Position numbers and translations under genes: made by a program. DNA of 64,000 nucleotides from Saxidomus purpurata (Eukaryota > Mollusca > Bivalvia > Venerida > Veneridae): assembly GCA_022818135.1 (NCBI GenBank), contig JAFMSR010000019.1, forward strand, positions 32,837,863 through 32,901,862. Direction: 5' to 3'. A model generated the notes under the pieces. The model saw only the letters and a list, made by a program, of their open reading frames with translations, made no database searches and was not told where the DNA came from. Shown in pieces: positions 46,780 to 59,299 of this stretch. The first letter of the stretch is position 1. Every line of letters starts with the position of its first letter.

Positions 46780-47397
46780 TTTATATAATTTCTTCATGAT
46801 TACATGTACACATTGTCAAGAGGACAATAAGTAAAAACTGCAGTCGTTTTGCATGAATAGACCTCTTCCCCTGAAATCTATCATCGGCATTGGCCTGGTG
46901 GTTTCAGAGGAGTTGATGAACGCACGTACAACATACGACGGACGCCCACAATCGCCAACCTTTGTGCCAGGTGAGCTTAAAATATCGCCCCCCTTTATGC
47001 AAGGTGAGCTAAAAAAATCGCCCACCTTTGTGCCAGGTGAGCTAAAAAAGGGTTAACCTAGTAGACCCTACACAAGATCCTGACTTTGAATGTGAAGAAA
47101 ATTATGTGGATCTTTATGACTGAGAAATGCATAGATTATGATACAATGTATTTGCTTAAAGTGAGCTAAATTCAAAACAAATTTGAAATGCAACTAACAG
47201 TTGTTAAATACATATAGCAAGGGACATAATCAAGGTAGGTAGGTACGGCAATAGTTCATCCGTGGTTGTGTTTCCAATTTATACATGCGTCGCCACTCAT
47301 GCATGATGTATATGACAAAATAGATGTGCACTGTTTAATGTGACTTTCCGATAATGATTTCCACCTGTGAACCTTTTAAAACTTTATAACAAGGTGT
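46780..47397. repeat. Dispersed 0.6-kb repeat, copy 2
   Basis: Partner of 33,085-33,600. Here a unit of about 34 bp (ATCGCCCACCTTTGTGCC + AGGTGAGCTAAAAA) is repeated nearly three times (46,962-47,048), which lengthens the copy. Confidence 0.75.
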
Positions 47398-47412
47398 ACA
47401 TGTACATGAAGG

Positions 47413-47653
47413 TTTAGACAAATGTATATATACAAATGTACATCACAATCTCATCGTGGTCTTCCATAAATTACACACAGACACACAGGACACGTGCAAA
47501 ATACATACGCTTGCATGCAGATACACACACGCTCTCATATTATACAGTCACACGCAACCTTGAAGCACAGTTGGTTTAATTCAAAAACCATACACATATT
47601 TCTGGTAGACGATGAGATTGTGATGTACATTTGTATATATACATTTGTCTAAA
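47413..47653. mobile_element. 241-bp MITE with perfect about 45-bp TIRs
   Basis: TTTAGACAAATGTATATATA + CAAATGTACATCACAATC + TCATCGT at the left is repeated without mismatch as the reverse complement at 47,653-47,609. The 150-bp interior is rich in ACAC words. Perfect long TIRs suggest a young or recently active element. No clear target duplication. Confidence 0.8.
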
Positions 47654-47654
47654 T

Positions 47655-47780
47655 GTCTATTTGTGCTACCTCTTTGAAATAAAGATTAAATTATTATTAA
47701 TATTATTATTATTATTAGTTATACACAATATTATTAATATTATTATTATTATAATATTATTTTATTATTATCATTACAAA
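47655..47780. repeat. ATT-rich microsatellite following an AATAAA-type tail
   Basis: CTTTGAAATAAAGATTAAAT is followed by irregular (ATT)n to about 47,775. An AATAAAGATT sequence running into ATT repeats is the usual 3' tail of some LINE/RTE-type retroelements, but no upstream body of such an element is seen. Confidence 0.6.
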
Positions 47781-49265
47781 GTAAAAGGTGTATAGAATTT
47801 TTTTCCCACACCTAGAAGATTCATCCAAACCAGTACAATTAACTGTTACATGTGTGTCGTTAAACCTTCATTTTATAAATGCTTTTAATACATGTACATT
47901 TAATACATGAACATTTTGTTTTTGGGTGGTAAACGATTCTGTGCACATAAGAGATATTTCGTGGAATACAAATGTATATTCTTCGTAAAAACAATACATT
48001 TTTTAAATTATTTTACGTACATTTAGACCGTTTTAAACTTTTGCAGAAAATACACTGCTATTTGTATATGTAGGGAGTGCCATTCTAAGTAGTTGTCTGC
48101 TTAAGACAAGGTAAATGGTAACACTTGACTGAACCTGTTATACCCCTATTTCTTAAATTGTGATGGGTTATTCTCTTATCTTGAATGTTGAGGTCGCAGT
48201 TTTCTTCTGTGCGAGAACTGCTCTAGCTCAAGGACGTGCACGTGCCTTACTTTTATGCTATTTCTACTACAAACACCCCTCCTTACCAGATTTCCTCCTC
48301 GAATTATTGGAGTATGAATGTCTGTGGGACGTTCTATATCTGCTTTCGCGTCTAATCACGTGTGTTATTTACGTTGGGCGCTAAATGTGACCGTGAAAAC
48401 TCCTCCGCCCCGACTGGGATTCGAGCTGGAGTCCTCTAGTACCCTAAGCGGAAACATAAAAGCTAGCTTTATCTACATGCAAATTTGTGTGGTACGTTTG
48501 TTGCAGGCAGTTTCGTTATCCAACTTTAGTTAATACATTACTTTAGGAAGAATGCAACCAGGGGTATATAAAATGACAATCTTAAATTGGTTATACAATT
48601 TACCAAGTCCGGGCACGACAATCGAAATCCGGACATTTAAATTGTGTTAATTGTACCATGTGGAAAAAGATCAAATATTAATTTCTTCAAATGTATTGTA
48701 AACATATTAGTAATTGAATTACTAAAATTCCATAACCCTACCCGGTATTGTAAACCAAGATTAAAGGTGTCTACCCAGTTTAAAGGATAGACATTCCGTG
48801 CAGTTTATTATTATTTATATCTTGTTCTGTTATAGACGCAAACGAACAAATGACGTAACTTGGTGACGTCTCCTTCAATGTATAATTCGTACCAAATCGG
48901 TAATTTCCGGAAACCGCCGAAATTTTCCGATTAGTTTCACAATGTTTATCGTTCTTTCACGGTGCACTTTTATGTCATATGTGCGAAACTATATAATGAA
49001 TTTAATAACGCTTGCATTATTTTTAATTATGGTCTGAGAATAGTGAATTAAGCGTGACTTACACGATCCTCCTCTGAGTTTACCGCTGTATCCTAATATT
49101 ACTAAGCATATGGTGCTTTCAAGGCACCCGTACGATAGGATTTTTTAGTCCTGGTAGTGATTGGCACGGAATATAAAACATGGATACGATAATATATCAG
49201 CAGTAATGCAGAGTAATGTCCCTTGGTGGTAACAGACTGACATCTATAGTAAGCTGGCTGTTTTG
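47780..49265. other. Gene-free stretch
   Basis: A minus-strand B-box-like word (AGCTCGAATCCC, about 48,429-48,418) within 48,395-48,480 hints at another tRNA-derived repeat. Otherwise only short chance frames are seen. Confidence 0.4.
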
Positions 49266-49269
49266 TGCC

Positions 49270-49985
49270 ATTGTTAGCTCTACTCGACGAAGTCCAGCGG
49301 AGCTTATGCCATGATGGTTTGTCCGTCGTCCGTCTGTCCGTAAATTTTTCCTTGATAACGTTCTTCAGGTCGCAATATTCATTCAACTTTGATGAAACTT
49401 GTTAATAAGGATCCCAATACCTTGTAAATGTTACCTCTTGTTTTTGGGGTCAGTGAGTCAAAGGTCAAGGTAACAGGGACCTCCGATAACAATTCCTTGA
49501 TAGCACTCTACGGGTCACAATTTTCATTCAACTTTCATTAAACTTGCTCAGAAGGTTTCTTGCAATATGTTGATGATCCCTGTTGTTTTCGGGTTAGTGT
49601 GTCAAAGGTCAAGGTCACACTGACTTCCGTTAGATTTGCCTTGATAACGCTGTACGGGCCACAAATTTCTTTCAACTTGCATCAAACTTGCTCAGAAGGT
49701 TTCGTGTAACATGTAGATGATCCCTATCTAATTTTGGGTTAGCAGGTCAACGGTCAATGTCACAGTGACCCGAACTTTAAATATATTTTCCGCTGATATC
49801 TACATCACCCACAGTTTTCAAACGTCATTGGATGATTGGTCTAACTAAGTAGATGATTCCTACTGTTTTTAGGGTCAGTGGGTCAAGGTCACAGAGAACT
49901 CTATTAGCTTTTCCTTGATAACATTGCAAAAGATTTTCACAAAACTTACTCAGAACAATTCAGTCATACAGACCAGTAGAGCGAT
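49270..49985. repeat. Dispersed repeat with GTCAAAGGTCAAGGTCAC words
   Basis: It opens with GTTAGCTCTACTCGACGAAG + GCTTATGCCATGATGG + CCGTCGTCCG and then repeats a 120-130-base theme (CCTTGATAAC, TTCAACTT, ACTTGCTCAGAAGG, GGTCAAGGTCACA). I recall this theme as very common in bivalve genomes. Frames are broken; no protein is implied. Confidence 0.55.
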
Positions 49986-49989
49986 ACTG

Positions 49990-50570
49990 GCCCTTTTGTG
50001 CCTCTTGTTGCCTTTTCGCCCCGTGACCCTAACGAGCGAAAACGCAAATATCAAAAAGGGAAGATGGCGAGGGCGTTGGGCAAAAAGCTAATTAGCGTGG
50101 GCGCGGGGCAAGAACACGATAATTTGCGTGGACGCGGGGCGAAAAGTCGAAATTCAAAAAAATAAAAGGTGGGTCAACGTTTTTAGGTCGCTAATTTTTT
50201 CTTCGCTCCGCGTCCCCACCCCCCTCCTCCCGTTTAATTTCTTGAATCTCGACGCTTGTCCTGCGCCCTCGCTACTTATCTCGTGTCGCTCCCCGCCCTC
50301 ACCGTCTTAATTCTTTATCCTCATCTTTGCCCCACGACGTTTGGAGTTTTAATGGCTGATTGGGGGTCGCAGAGCGAAGCGCAGTAATCAGCAAGGTCGC
50401 GGGACGAAAGTCGAGGTTAAACGGCGGGGGCGCGGAGCGAAAACACAATAATACGCGCTCGAAAGGCGTCGACGTTTCGTGCCTCGCCCCGGCCATTTCA
50501 TATTTTTAAAACTCGACATTTCGCTCCGTGTCAACGCTAGTTATCGTGTTTACGTCCAATTAACATATTC
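49990..50570. repeat. GC-rich composite repeat block
   Basis: The composition is far more GC-rich than its surroundings. Motifs GGGGCGAAAA, GCGTGGGCGCGGGGC and AATTCAAAAA recur on one strand in the first half. Their complements (CGCTCCGCGTCC, TTAATTTCTTGA, TCGCTCCCCGCCC) recur in the second, giving loose dyad structure. No coding support. Confidence 0.55.
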
Positions 50571-52630
50571 CTGGAAGAACTATCCCAAATAGCAATAATT
50601 TATTGGTTGGCCCGGTTAGTAGTCAAACAAAAAAACAAATTAGAGGTGTACTATTAAACGCAGCTAGCACAAAAAAGGATGGGTGTACACCTTTAAACCG
50701 CAAGATTGTCAAATATGTTAATTATGTCACCTATGAAAGGATGTTTACTGAATGGAAGCCCTCGACTTTCCCAGGGGTGTATTTTGTTACACATCTTGTA
50801 GGACTTCAAGGATGTCGTAATATTTGCAGGAATGTTTAATATAACAAGACCGTTGTGTGTCGTCCTATTGAATCATTGTATTTAATTGCATTTTTTGCTT
50901 TGAAGTTAACGCACACACAAACGGTGGCAATATTTTTTACTTATATTAAAAAGACGTGACCGTGCATGCGTATGCAGGTGCGGTTTGTGAATAGGTATTT
51001 GGACACTATGAGATTTCACGGTGAAATGGAAGTTAGGAGAAGCGGTAAAGGTTCCCATATTAGTCAGACATTGAATCCACACCGCACCTTGTCTGATGAA
51101 TCTATATTAATTTATATCGATCGTGAACAATTTATAAAACAGGCACACTATTAATAAGTACCGTATCGATGGTGTTCCCTGGCTTTTTGGCTTATTTAAT
51201 GTATAGGTTATTGATGTACATTGTATTTGTAAAGTTGTAAGATATTGGCCCAAAAACATTTTTAAACTGAGCTGTTTATCCACTTACTCCCGCTCTTTCG
51301 TTGTCGAATTCCGATAAAGGGCTCAAACTTCCAACCATAAGGTCCTGTTTACCACACTCTTGCCTTATATCACTGCAATTGGCCACTAGGCACAAGAAAC
51401 ACGTTTTTTTATTCAAATAGAGCAACCAAGACAACAACATTACTACTTAAAGCTTTTTCAGAATTGAAGTTTATCTATTAAGTTTTACCTTATTGACAAA
51501 TACTTTCTAAATAATGACGAAAATTGAAATAAACAACTAGATATGTCCCTGCAAATTGTAATTTAAACCGTCACGTTTCTTCACTGATAGACATTTAAAT
51601 ATGAAAAAAAAAAGATCGTACGTATTTTTCATTTAAGTCGTGGATGCTTAACTTAAAATATAATTAATATGGCTACATTTTGAAACTGTCGCACAATACA
51701 AACAATACAAGAAGAGACACTGCTCTGTCACGCTGTAGCAAATGAGTGATTACTTAGTGCCCGAGGCCAGTCCGATACTTATACAAACATAGTAGTAATA
51801 TGTTGTATTGAAACCGATTATTTAACCATGATTAGCGATCCAAAACCGTGTGCTATTGTTCGTCGCTACTACAGGTTGTTTGACGTGTTTTCTGACTGTG
51901 GGTATTGTATTATATAAAAGAAAAATCTCGTAAAAGATCAGTTTAAGAACGAGATTTCAAGACGAGATTTGAATGACACGCCCGTCAAATTTTAAAACCA
52001 TTGAATCTTGAGAAATAATTTTGATAATTACGAAAACACGGAGTTTACATCCTTAAATAAGTGACAGCGAGAAGGGTTTTTAGTTACCCGGTTTGCATGT
52101 TGATATCGGGTGATTCATATTGCAAAACGTAACAGAAATATGATAGCAGTTTAAGGAAAAATTGTCGTCTGCTCGCGTTTATACCGTCAACTCTACTACA
52201 CGCTACAGATCAAAAGAAATTTGCTTGTCGTGAAAAGCATGCTGAAGTAACACAGGTGAAAATGATAAAATAAAATCGTCTTGAAAACCAAGTAATCTCG
52301 TCCAGGCTACTGGGGATTAAAATTATCGGCTTCATTCAAAAATTTTGGGGTCGTTGTAAATTTGGATACTGAAGTGAATTAGTCATACACACGTGGATAT
52401 TTTCGTATTTATTTATTTATCTCCTTAAGTGAACAGGAGTTACAAAATAACGGATTTGTCTTTTTTAAGTGAACGCTTAAATATTTGCTGTGTTCAAAAA
52501 AGGTGTATAGCGGTACATGTGTTCATTCATAAGGCATAAGTAATACTGAGGGCGTGGAAATAGCATGACATAAGTAAAAGGTGTTGTTTTTCGTGTTCGT
52601 CTGTGGATTTACAAATTACCAAAAAGCAAA
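50570..52630. other. Gene-free stretch
   Basis: Only short frames (up to 78 codons) without recognisable domains or codon pattern. No repeat family of this window is represented. Confidence 0.45.
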
Positions 52631-52631
52631 T

Positions 52632-52716
52632 ATGTGGAATAGTAAACGAAGCAGATTTTTGGATGTATTTATTCTGTTTGTAGCGTTTTTGTACATACGA
52701 AGTGTGTCTTCTCAAG
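52632..52716 (+). CDS. Possible first exon of a secreted protein (signal peptide)
   Basis: ATG (52,632, with A at -3) opens 28 codons: charged start MWNSKRSR, hydrophobic core FLDVFILFVAFLYI, and a plausible cleavage region SVSSQ. A consensus donor CAAG|GTATGT follows in phase 1, the usual phase after signal-peptide exons. I could not find a convincing second exon in the downstream 11 kb, so the gene may be dead, have a long intron or end outside the window. The evidence is composition and splice context only. Confidence 0.4.
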
Positions 52717-54600
52717 GTATGTACATGTATTTTGCATATTTCTTCTCTTTTTTATCGTTAACATTGTTTATATTCCCGACCGACCATGGAATTTCTCCCC
52801 AGGTGAACTTGCCCCCCCCCCCCCACCCCCCAGTATGACCCCCATGCATACTGGTACGTAACAAGTTTTGAAAATGTAGCCGGGAGTTTTTTTCTCACTA
52901 AAGTTACTTCAGTTTAGATTATAGAGTGGTATAGTCAAGATGTACCATGCGGTACCCATATCATGCATGATGTACCCAACAGAACTACCTGACTGCAATA
53001 CCAAGATATTTTGATTATGTTAGCTATTATTTAGCTTTTTTTATTTTTCTGCTGCTTCTAAGTTAAGTTGTTTACTGGTTGGTTTGTCATGTTGCCCCTT
53101 GTGCCGAGCAAGATTAAACAGGGTGAGGGATGATATCCGTGGATGGGGTCACTGAACTTTTGGAATGGAGTGACCATAATGTGAACAGGATCTGTAGGGG
53201 CCCACAGGGTGTCTTAAGTGGTTGATTGCGACCTGGTCTCCGAAACCTGTGGTCAGAGATGTTTCACAAGCTGTCAGGATGGTATACAAAATATATTCAA
53301 ACTATTTTTTAAAAAAGGGTCTAAAAGAGTCCCTTTTTACAATCTCACGATCCCTTGCTACCAGTAAATAGTTCATACACATTTACTTCCTCCATGAGCA
53401 CTGCCATAAGTTAATGGAAACATTAGATTAAAAATCGAACCCAATGAGTCGTAAAATAAGATGTATCCTGAAACAGACCCTGTATTCTTCCCCATGGACG
53501 TTTTTTTCCATACATGTATACATGTATCGGCAACTTGCACAGTTGAAAAAAAAATGACCGTCAGATTTTGTGGTAAACCAGTCAGTTGTTTAAAAGCACT
53601 TGTTTGTAAAATATTTATGTCATTGTTGGTACAACACACGTCAATAATACGAACAATAAATAGATAGAACATAACATGTTTGAACAAATATACATGTATA
53701 TAGTTACTGTATTATCAGATTATATATTGCACGTAGAATCAAGGTGTATCGATCGATTTCAGACCGGCGTGTATTGCCCCCGAGCTCGTATTAGAAATAA
53801 TTGCTTCATGAAGTTGAACGGAATTTTCTACGTTGTAAAAATGTCAGAAGTTTAATACATTTAGATATACATATTGAATTCCCTGCTTAATGGTCAAATC
53901 TTTCAATTCGGGCAGAACCATTTATTTCACAGAATAGAACGGAACAGAGCAGAATTAAGTATATAAAATGGTGGACACTGAAAAGTAAGCAATTCAAAAG
54001 TGAACGGGTTTTCAGAGTGGTCATGATCTGCCTTTTCTCTCCTGGTAGAACCATTTGCCGGGTGCAGGGTTAAGGGTTTAACAGTGTAACGGGGCTGTAG
54101 ATACGTGGGCAACATAGTTGGGTAGCATCATACATTCAGTGACTTCTATTTTGGGTTAAACCACAGGCACCCGACGTGGGGTATTGACCCCCCTGCTATC
54201 CCTACCCAAATACTATTGCGTATCGTTTAAACAACGGATTTTACATGTTTGCACAGTGTATGGATACAAGGGTAGTAAAGGGGCCTAGAGACGGGGGTCC
54301 GCGCGGGTTAAAGGGCTCCGTTCCTGGGAAGAACCAGTACTAGTTTAAGAGTCTAAATATAAACACTTTCTCTCTTAGAATTAGTTCGGTAGCTGGATTC
54401 TATTAAGTTAACACATTATCTCTAGTTCGTACTATATTTACAGAACAATGTTTATTTTAGAGATTATAAAACATTAAAACAGATATCCTGGGACCAGAAG
54501 TTTAGAGGAGGGGGTCAGGCGGTGTAAGAGGGAGGGGAGATGCGAGTTCGATCACCCTAATATTCCATGACTCTGTTTCGGGCTTAATGAAAATAAGGGT
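52717..54600. other. Gene-free stretch with a poly-C tract
   Basis: A run of C near 52,811-52,830 and an AACAG-type tract near 53,935. The 104-codon minus-strand frame at 53,687-53,373 has no domain I recognise and no splice support. Confidence 0.4.
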
Positions 54601-54604
54601 TTGT

Positions 54605-54700
54605 AGGTGGCCAGGTAGCTCTGTCGGTAGAGCATTCGCCCGATATGCTTACCCTGTTTGAGCCCCAGTCAGGCTGCACATTGTTTGCACCCTGCAACAT
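54605..54700 (+). mobile_element. tRNA-like SINE head
   Basis: GTGGCCAGGTAGCTCTGTCG + GTAGAGC carries an A-box and GTTTGAGCCCC a B-box. An imperfect tRNA-like arrangement without a paired acceptor stem. Confidence 0.5.
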
Positions 54701-55154
54701 TTTTTCCTGTTGATAACTTTAGAGATGGACTAAATACATGTTGTATTAGTGAAGAGGTAACGTAATAGTCAAATCCAACCCAATCCAAACCTTAAACTTA
54801 AGCACAATAGGCTTCTATATAACAAATACACTTAACCGAGAAATCAAATAAAACTGAGAAGGCATTTAGTAAACTGAATGGACGTGTTTCCTCTATTATT
54901 GTGCTTGTCTATAGGTTAATCGATATGATATGAATCAATATTGATTGAAAATAAAATATGACTTGAATAAAGACCACCTGTATACTCTAAACCGAGCTGA
55001 CAGTGGTCTAAATAAAAGAGCCATTGATTTTGAAATGGGATGAATAAAAAGAAGGGAAAGGTCATCTCATTGCATGACGAAACATGTATGTTTAAATTGA
55101 ATGCGGGAAGAGTGACGACCTTTGGTAGCGAAGCGTGGCACTTTTCTATGAATC

Positions 55155-55260
55155 AGATCACCATCCGTGGTCGAGTGGTTAGAGGTCGCTGACTTGTAAG
55201 CATACAGATCTCTCGCTGAGGGTAATGAGTCTGAGCCCTGCTTTCAAACTGAGATTTTAT
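55155..55260 (+). mobile_element. tRNA-like SINE head (Leu/Ser-like A box)
   Basis: CCGTGGTCGAGTGGTTAGAG + GTCGCTGACTT closely resembles the D-arm of class II tRNAs. The B-box is degenerate (GAGTCTGAGCCCT). About 150 bases of body with GGGAAAATGGGCCTC follow. Confidence 0.5.
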
Positions 55261-55299
55261 GTTACAAAGTTTGCAGGGGTTTTTTTTATGGGGAAAATG

Positions 55300-56100
55300 G
55301 GCCTCAGTACGGGTCTTTCCAAGGAACGATGGTTAAGCAAACCCAAGCAAACCTATGTAGTAATCTGAATGTAACTGGAATGGTGTTGAAAATGGATGTT
55401 AAACACCCCGTACAAAATATTTGATTTAAGTCCATAACCTTTGACATAATCTTTAACCGGCATCTTAATCGCACTCTTTTGAACTCAAATTAGGGCTTGT
55501 TTTAAAATTGGTTGGTAATACCTGACTAGTCAATAACCGTATACGGACCACCTGTTACAAAAGTTAAAAGTTACGTGCGGTATACCTCCCTTGATGATGA
55601 AATTTCACTGTAACCAATTCGAATGAGGTTCGAAACTTGTTAAACAGGGAAGCCACAGCGACTGTTTTATCCACCCATTCAACATGCAGACTCCTTTAAA
55701 ACAAATAGAGGTGCAGAAAATTCACACAAATACACACGCAGCTGATGCGAGGCTTTCGTATCAATTTTCCTCGTTTGTTTAACGGGTGGACCATATATCA
55801 TATTACACAAACTTGTGGCCAAGGAAAATCAGCATAAAGCTTATGAATCAGTTTATTCCTAGAATACTACGTTCACGGTGACATCAAAATGACTGCCCAT
55901 TATTTTCATACCCATGTGTGCCTTATAGGCGTATGCGCCCATCATAACACGTTTATTACAATGTATATTCCTGTTATTTTAAACCGTCCCCTATATGTGT
56001 AAGGTTAAACGACGGTTACTTATCCTCACGTGCGTAACGTTCCATTCCCTGTACCAGATAACTAAAGTAAAAACATTCAAAAACTGACCGTTAGATACAA
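55300..56100. other. Gene-free stretch
   Basis: No frame, repeat family or RNA gene recognised. Confidence 0.4.
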
Positions 56101-56107
56101 ATATTTG

Positions 56108-56312
56108 TACATGGTATCAAATCTTGTAAGATACTGGACTGGTTTCCTTTCATCTCTGCGGTCTTTGCCTATCCTTCTGTTGACAGAGGCTGACCACTTA
56201 CGCCAAAGGTCAGAAACCACGTGCCCTGTCATGGAGTTAAAAGTGATGAGACACCAGACTATTTCTATGATGGTCCTAAAGTTTAGTATGTTTAACCTTT
56301 ATCCTAATACGT
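56108..56312 (-). pseudogene. Possible TSP1-like exon relic
   Basis: A minus-strand frame contains SDLWRKWSASVNRRIGK + DRRDER. This lines up with CDEWTTWSACTAARVGF...KRTR of the two TSP1-lectin genes, and shares the 11-base word GTGGTCAGCCT at the same place. The cysteines expected in both flanking positions read Ser, and no signal peptide, lectin domain or sound splice sites are adjacent. It may be a decayed relative or a chance match. Confidence 0.25.
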
Positions 56313-57094
56313 TTTTTAAATGACATGCTCGTGTTTTAATTGGGACAGTCCCAAGGGTTGCTTAATGAAAAATTGCAGTCTGATCATGATCTGCACTGGT
56401 TACAAAGGCCGAACCATTTACCACCAGCAGCATAAAGTTTAAACGTGCGCTGTTGGCTGTCCGGGGAAAAAACAATCACTATTTCGCCAATTTTCATATT
56501 TCTTCGAATAGGATGATATCGAGGTAGCCATAAATACATGGAGCATAGGTTTAACTCGAACTCATTTTGATAAATAGATAGTTTAAGTGTTTCAGACAAA
56601 ACCCTGACACCTTTCATGTAACAGTCATCAACTCATAGATTTCTACAACGTCCGTTTACTTTCATCAAAGTCTGACATCACAAACGATTCAAATCGCGAC
56701 ATTCCGATGGAAAACATCCGAAGCTATGATAGAACACGAGTGAAGTGACTTCATTATTTGTATTAACTACTTGCGTATCATAATTAATAGATATTATCAT
56801 GTTCTAACGAGTGGTTGATTGAAGTTACGGTGTTTTCTAAAGGACATGATACCACTGAAGTGATATCATTACCTTATGTCATTCCGTACTGGTCAGGGAT
56901 ACTATCAAACTACAAAGGAATGTATAAGGTTACTATTCTTATGTTACAAATCCGATTGAATTACTTATAGTATTATCATATTGTTGAAACATCATTATAA
57001 TCAGTTTCATATCGTGATTTCTCCAAATATATGAAGAGGCGACGTAAAATATAATTTAAGATATTAATGTAACAGTGTTTAATGTCGAGTTTAA

Positions 57095-57270
57095 AGGCAG
57101 ACATTTAAAGTCCCAGGAGCACAATTACAAGTAGCTGTTATTTTACCAAGAAATATGTCTAACTGGCAAAAATGACCTTTATTTGTACCAAAACATTCTT
57201 AACTTTGCTTTTTAGATTGATAAGTATAGGTGTTAGAAATACAGTGCAGTATTCCTTTCAATGAAATTGC
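57095..57270. repeat. Dispersed repeat, 2 of 3 copies
   Basis: TTAAAGTCCCAGGAGCACA, ACAAGTAGCT, TGGCAAAAATGACC, TTTGCTTTTTAGATTG and CAGTGCAGTATT in the same order as at 25,690. The following 57,270-58,510 holds only an AACA-rich tract (57,806-57,865). Confidence 0.6.
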
Positions 57271-58518
57271 AAAGCATAAGAAAGGCTTTCTGTCAACTCT
57301 TTTACTTGAAGAAACGACTTGGATACGACAAAAAGCCATATGCCATTGTCAACATTGTTTTAGAGTGTATAGAACACGGTTCTATCATTATCCTATCGGT
57401 AATTAATTTTTTCTAAATCCGTAAATTGAAAATGATCATGGTACTTTAATAAGCGTGTTCAAATTGTCCACGTAGATTTTGGATATATTAATATGCAGTC
57501 TACAAATGGGATGCTCGGCATGACAGTACATTTTCAGCTAAAACCAACTTGATTTACTATGATGATGAAACAAATTTATCTTACATAACAAATAGTCTAA
57601 AGCCTGCGGAACATCCAAAAATAAATATGTCCGAGGAGAAATTAACAAATGTAAAGTTTGTCTTACATTTACATGATTTTGCAGTGTCGTAAAGTTTTGG
57701 GTTAGAAGACAAGTCCTAAACATTTTAATATACAACGATAGAAGTTATGAAGCTCAAAAGTAGGTTTATTTGAGCATCTTTAATGCATTATAGCTCCTAG
57801 ATTAAACAGAACAAAACCGAACAAAACGAACAAAACAGAACAGAACAGAATATAACAGAACACAATTTGTTTTCCACTTCGCTTGAACAATGCACAAACT
57901 ACAAATACCCATGCATGCAAAGGCTTATAATGTTATTAGCATTATTTATCTATGCGAGAGCGAATACAAATTTAAGAACAAACTCAATATGCAGACGAAA
58001 ATTGCCTTAATCGTAATGTTTTATTGTTGTAGTCCCATGTCAGCGTTTTAGTCAATCCCATGTCGTCTCAGTGCAAATGCTTAAGTACAAAATACAGCTA
58101 ACCTGTTTAATAATTTTACATTCATAAAAGTCAAAAGTTGAATAAATTTAAACATATTTGGATTAATTGAATTATATAGTGGTGTTTATTCTTCTCCTAA
58201 AATATTGTAAACTTGACATATTTAAACGACACGACATTGCAGCGTTTTCTAAGGTTGCATTAAACATAGACTCAATTATTTAGATTTTTAGTTATGTATA
58301 ATAAAACGTTTAAGATGCCCTACCTTTGTTTTATTACGTGACAAGTACATGGTTTTTGCCACCAATATGAGAAAACAGACACATTTCTAAGGCAACGTGA
58401 TTAAAATTGTCAAGTAAATGAGAAATGTTGTCCATGGATGCATGGATTTGTTTCTTTGCTAGGAACGGTCATTTCAGTCATAGAAAAAACTTATCATGCG
58501 AACATTTACACATTATAC

Positions 58519-58575
58519 AGTCAAATCTGGCATAAACAGCCAGCGGAGTGACGCATTATAAGTGGATGCTTGATT
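58519..58575. mobile_element. Fragment of a mariner-like MITE end
   Basis: CAGTCAAATCTGGCATAAAC resembles the terminus of the 17,338 element (CAGTCAAACCTGTG on its right side). The other end was not found. Confidence 0.4.
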
Positions 58576-58887
58576 CAGGCGTTCCAATACCCGGAAATGA
58601 CGTAGTGCACTGATAACTCACTTCACATATCAGACGTACAATCGGAATACCTCGATGATGAATGCTTCACTAGCTTTCCGGAATAACTATTTCTACGCGT
58701 ATTCTTATTCCGGCGAACAAAATGCTTTGAATTTGTGCATATCCTTCCAGCAGATACATCTGAGTGATGATGCTGTGAGGAATTCAGATCGTTCCAATAC
58801 TCCCGGTGGAGGAAAGGCGGAAGAAAATTGCAACTAAATATAGTTTGTTAGTAGGTGGTCCGTATGCATCACATTTCTTTCACATTT

Positions 58888-59012
58888 AAAGCTACTATTT
58901 CAGTCTTCGGTTAAAATAAATAATTTCTCCAAATTGATATACTGAGTACTAAAACATAAAAATGTGCTTAAAATAGTTCGAAGAACCTTGTTCTGAGAGC
59001 GAGCACTTTTAG
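58888..59012. mobile_element. Short deleted copy of the TTAA-flanked MITE family
   Basis: TTAA + AGCTACTATTTCAG at the left and TTCTGAGAGCGAGCACTTTT at the right enclose only about 90 bases, so most of the interior is deleted. Confidence 0.55.
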
Positions 59013-59299
59013 TGCTTTGATTATATAGTTTTATATATTTTGGAAGAAAATATCAAGAAAATGCGCTCGATATTCAAAATGATTTTATAAGTGTCCGTGG
59101 GTACTAAGAACATTATTAGTTGGTCGAGCTTATTCATAACCGTGCATGTGAGCAAACACGTGAAAACTATGTGTCTTTCGGTGCATGATGCTCGACAGCT
59201 TGGCGGTATTGAACGTGATGTGAACGGACTTTATCTCAAGCCGGTACGCAATATATAAACTTAATGAATTCATGCACTTACAACAGCAGTAAACATTAC

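Noticed and set aside
50128..50310. 60-codon frame in the GC-rich block
   Set aside because: Pro/Ser-rich composition comes from the CCCC/TCC-rich repeat; no coding evidence.
53373..53687. 104-codon minus-strand gene
   Set aside because: No signal peptide, domain or splice site could be supported. It is retained only as an unexplained open frame.
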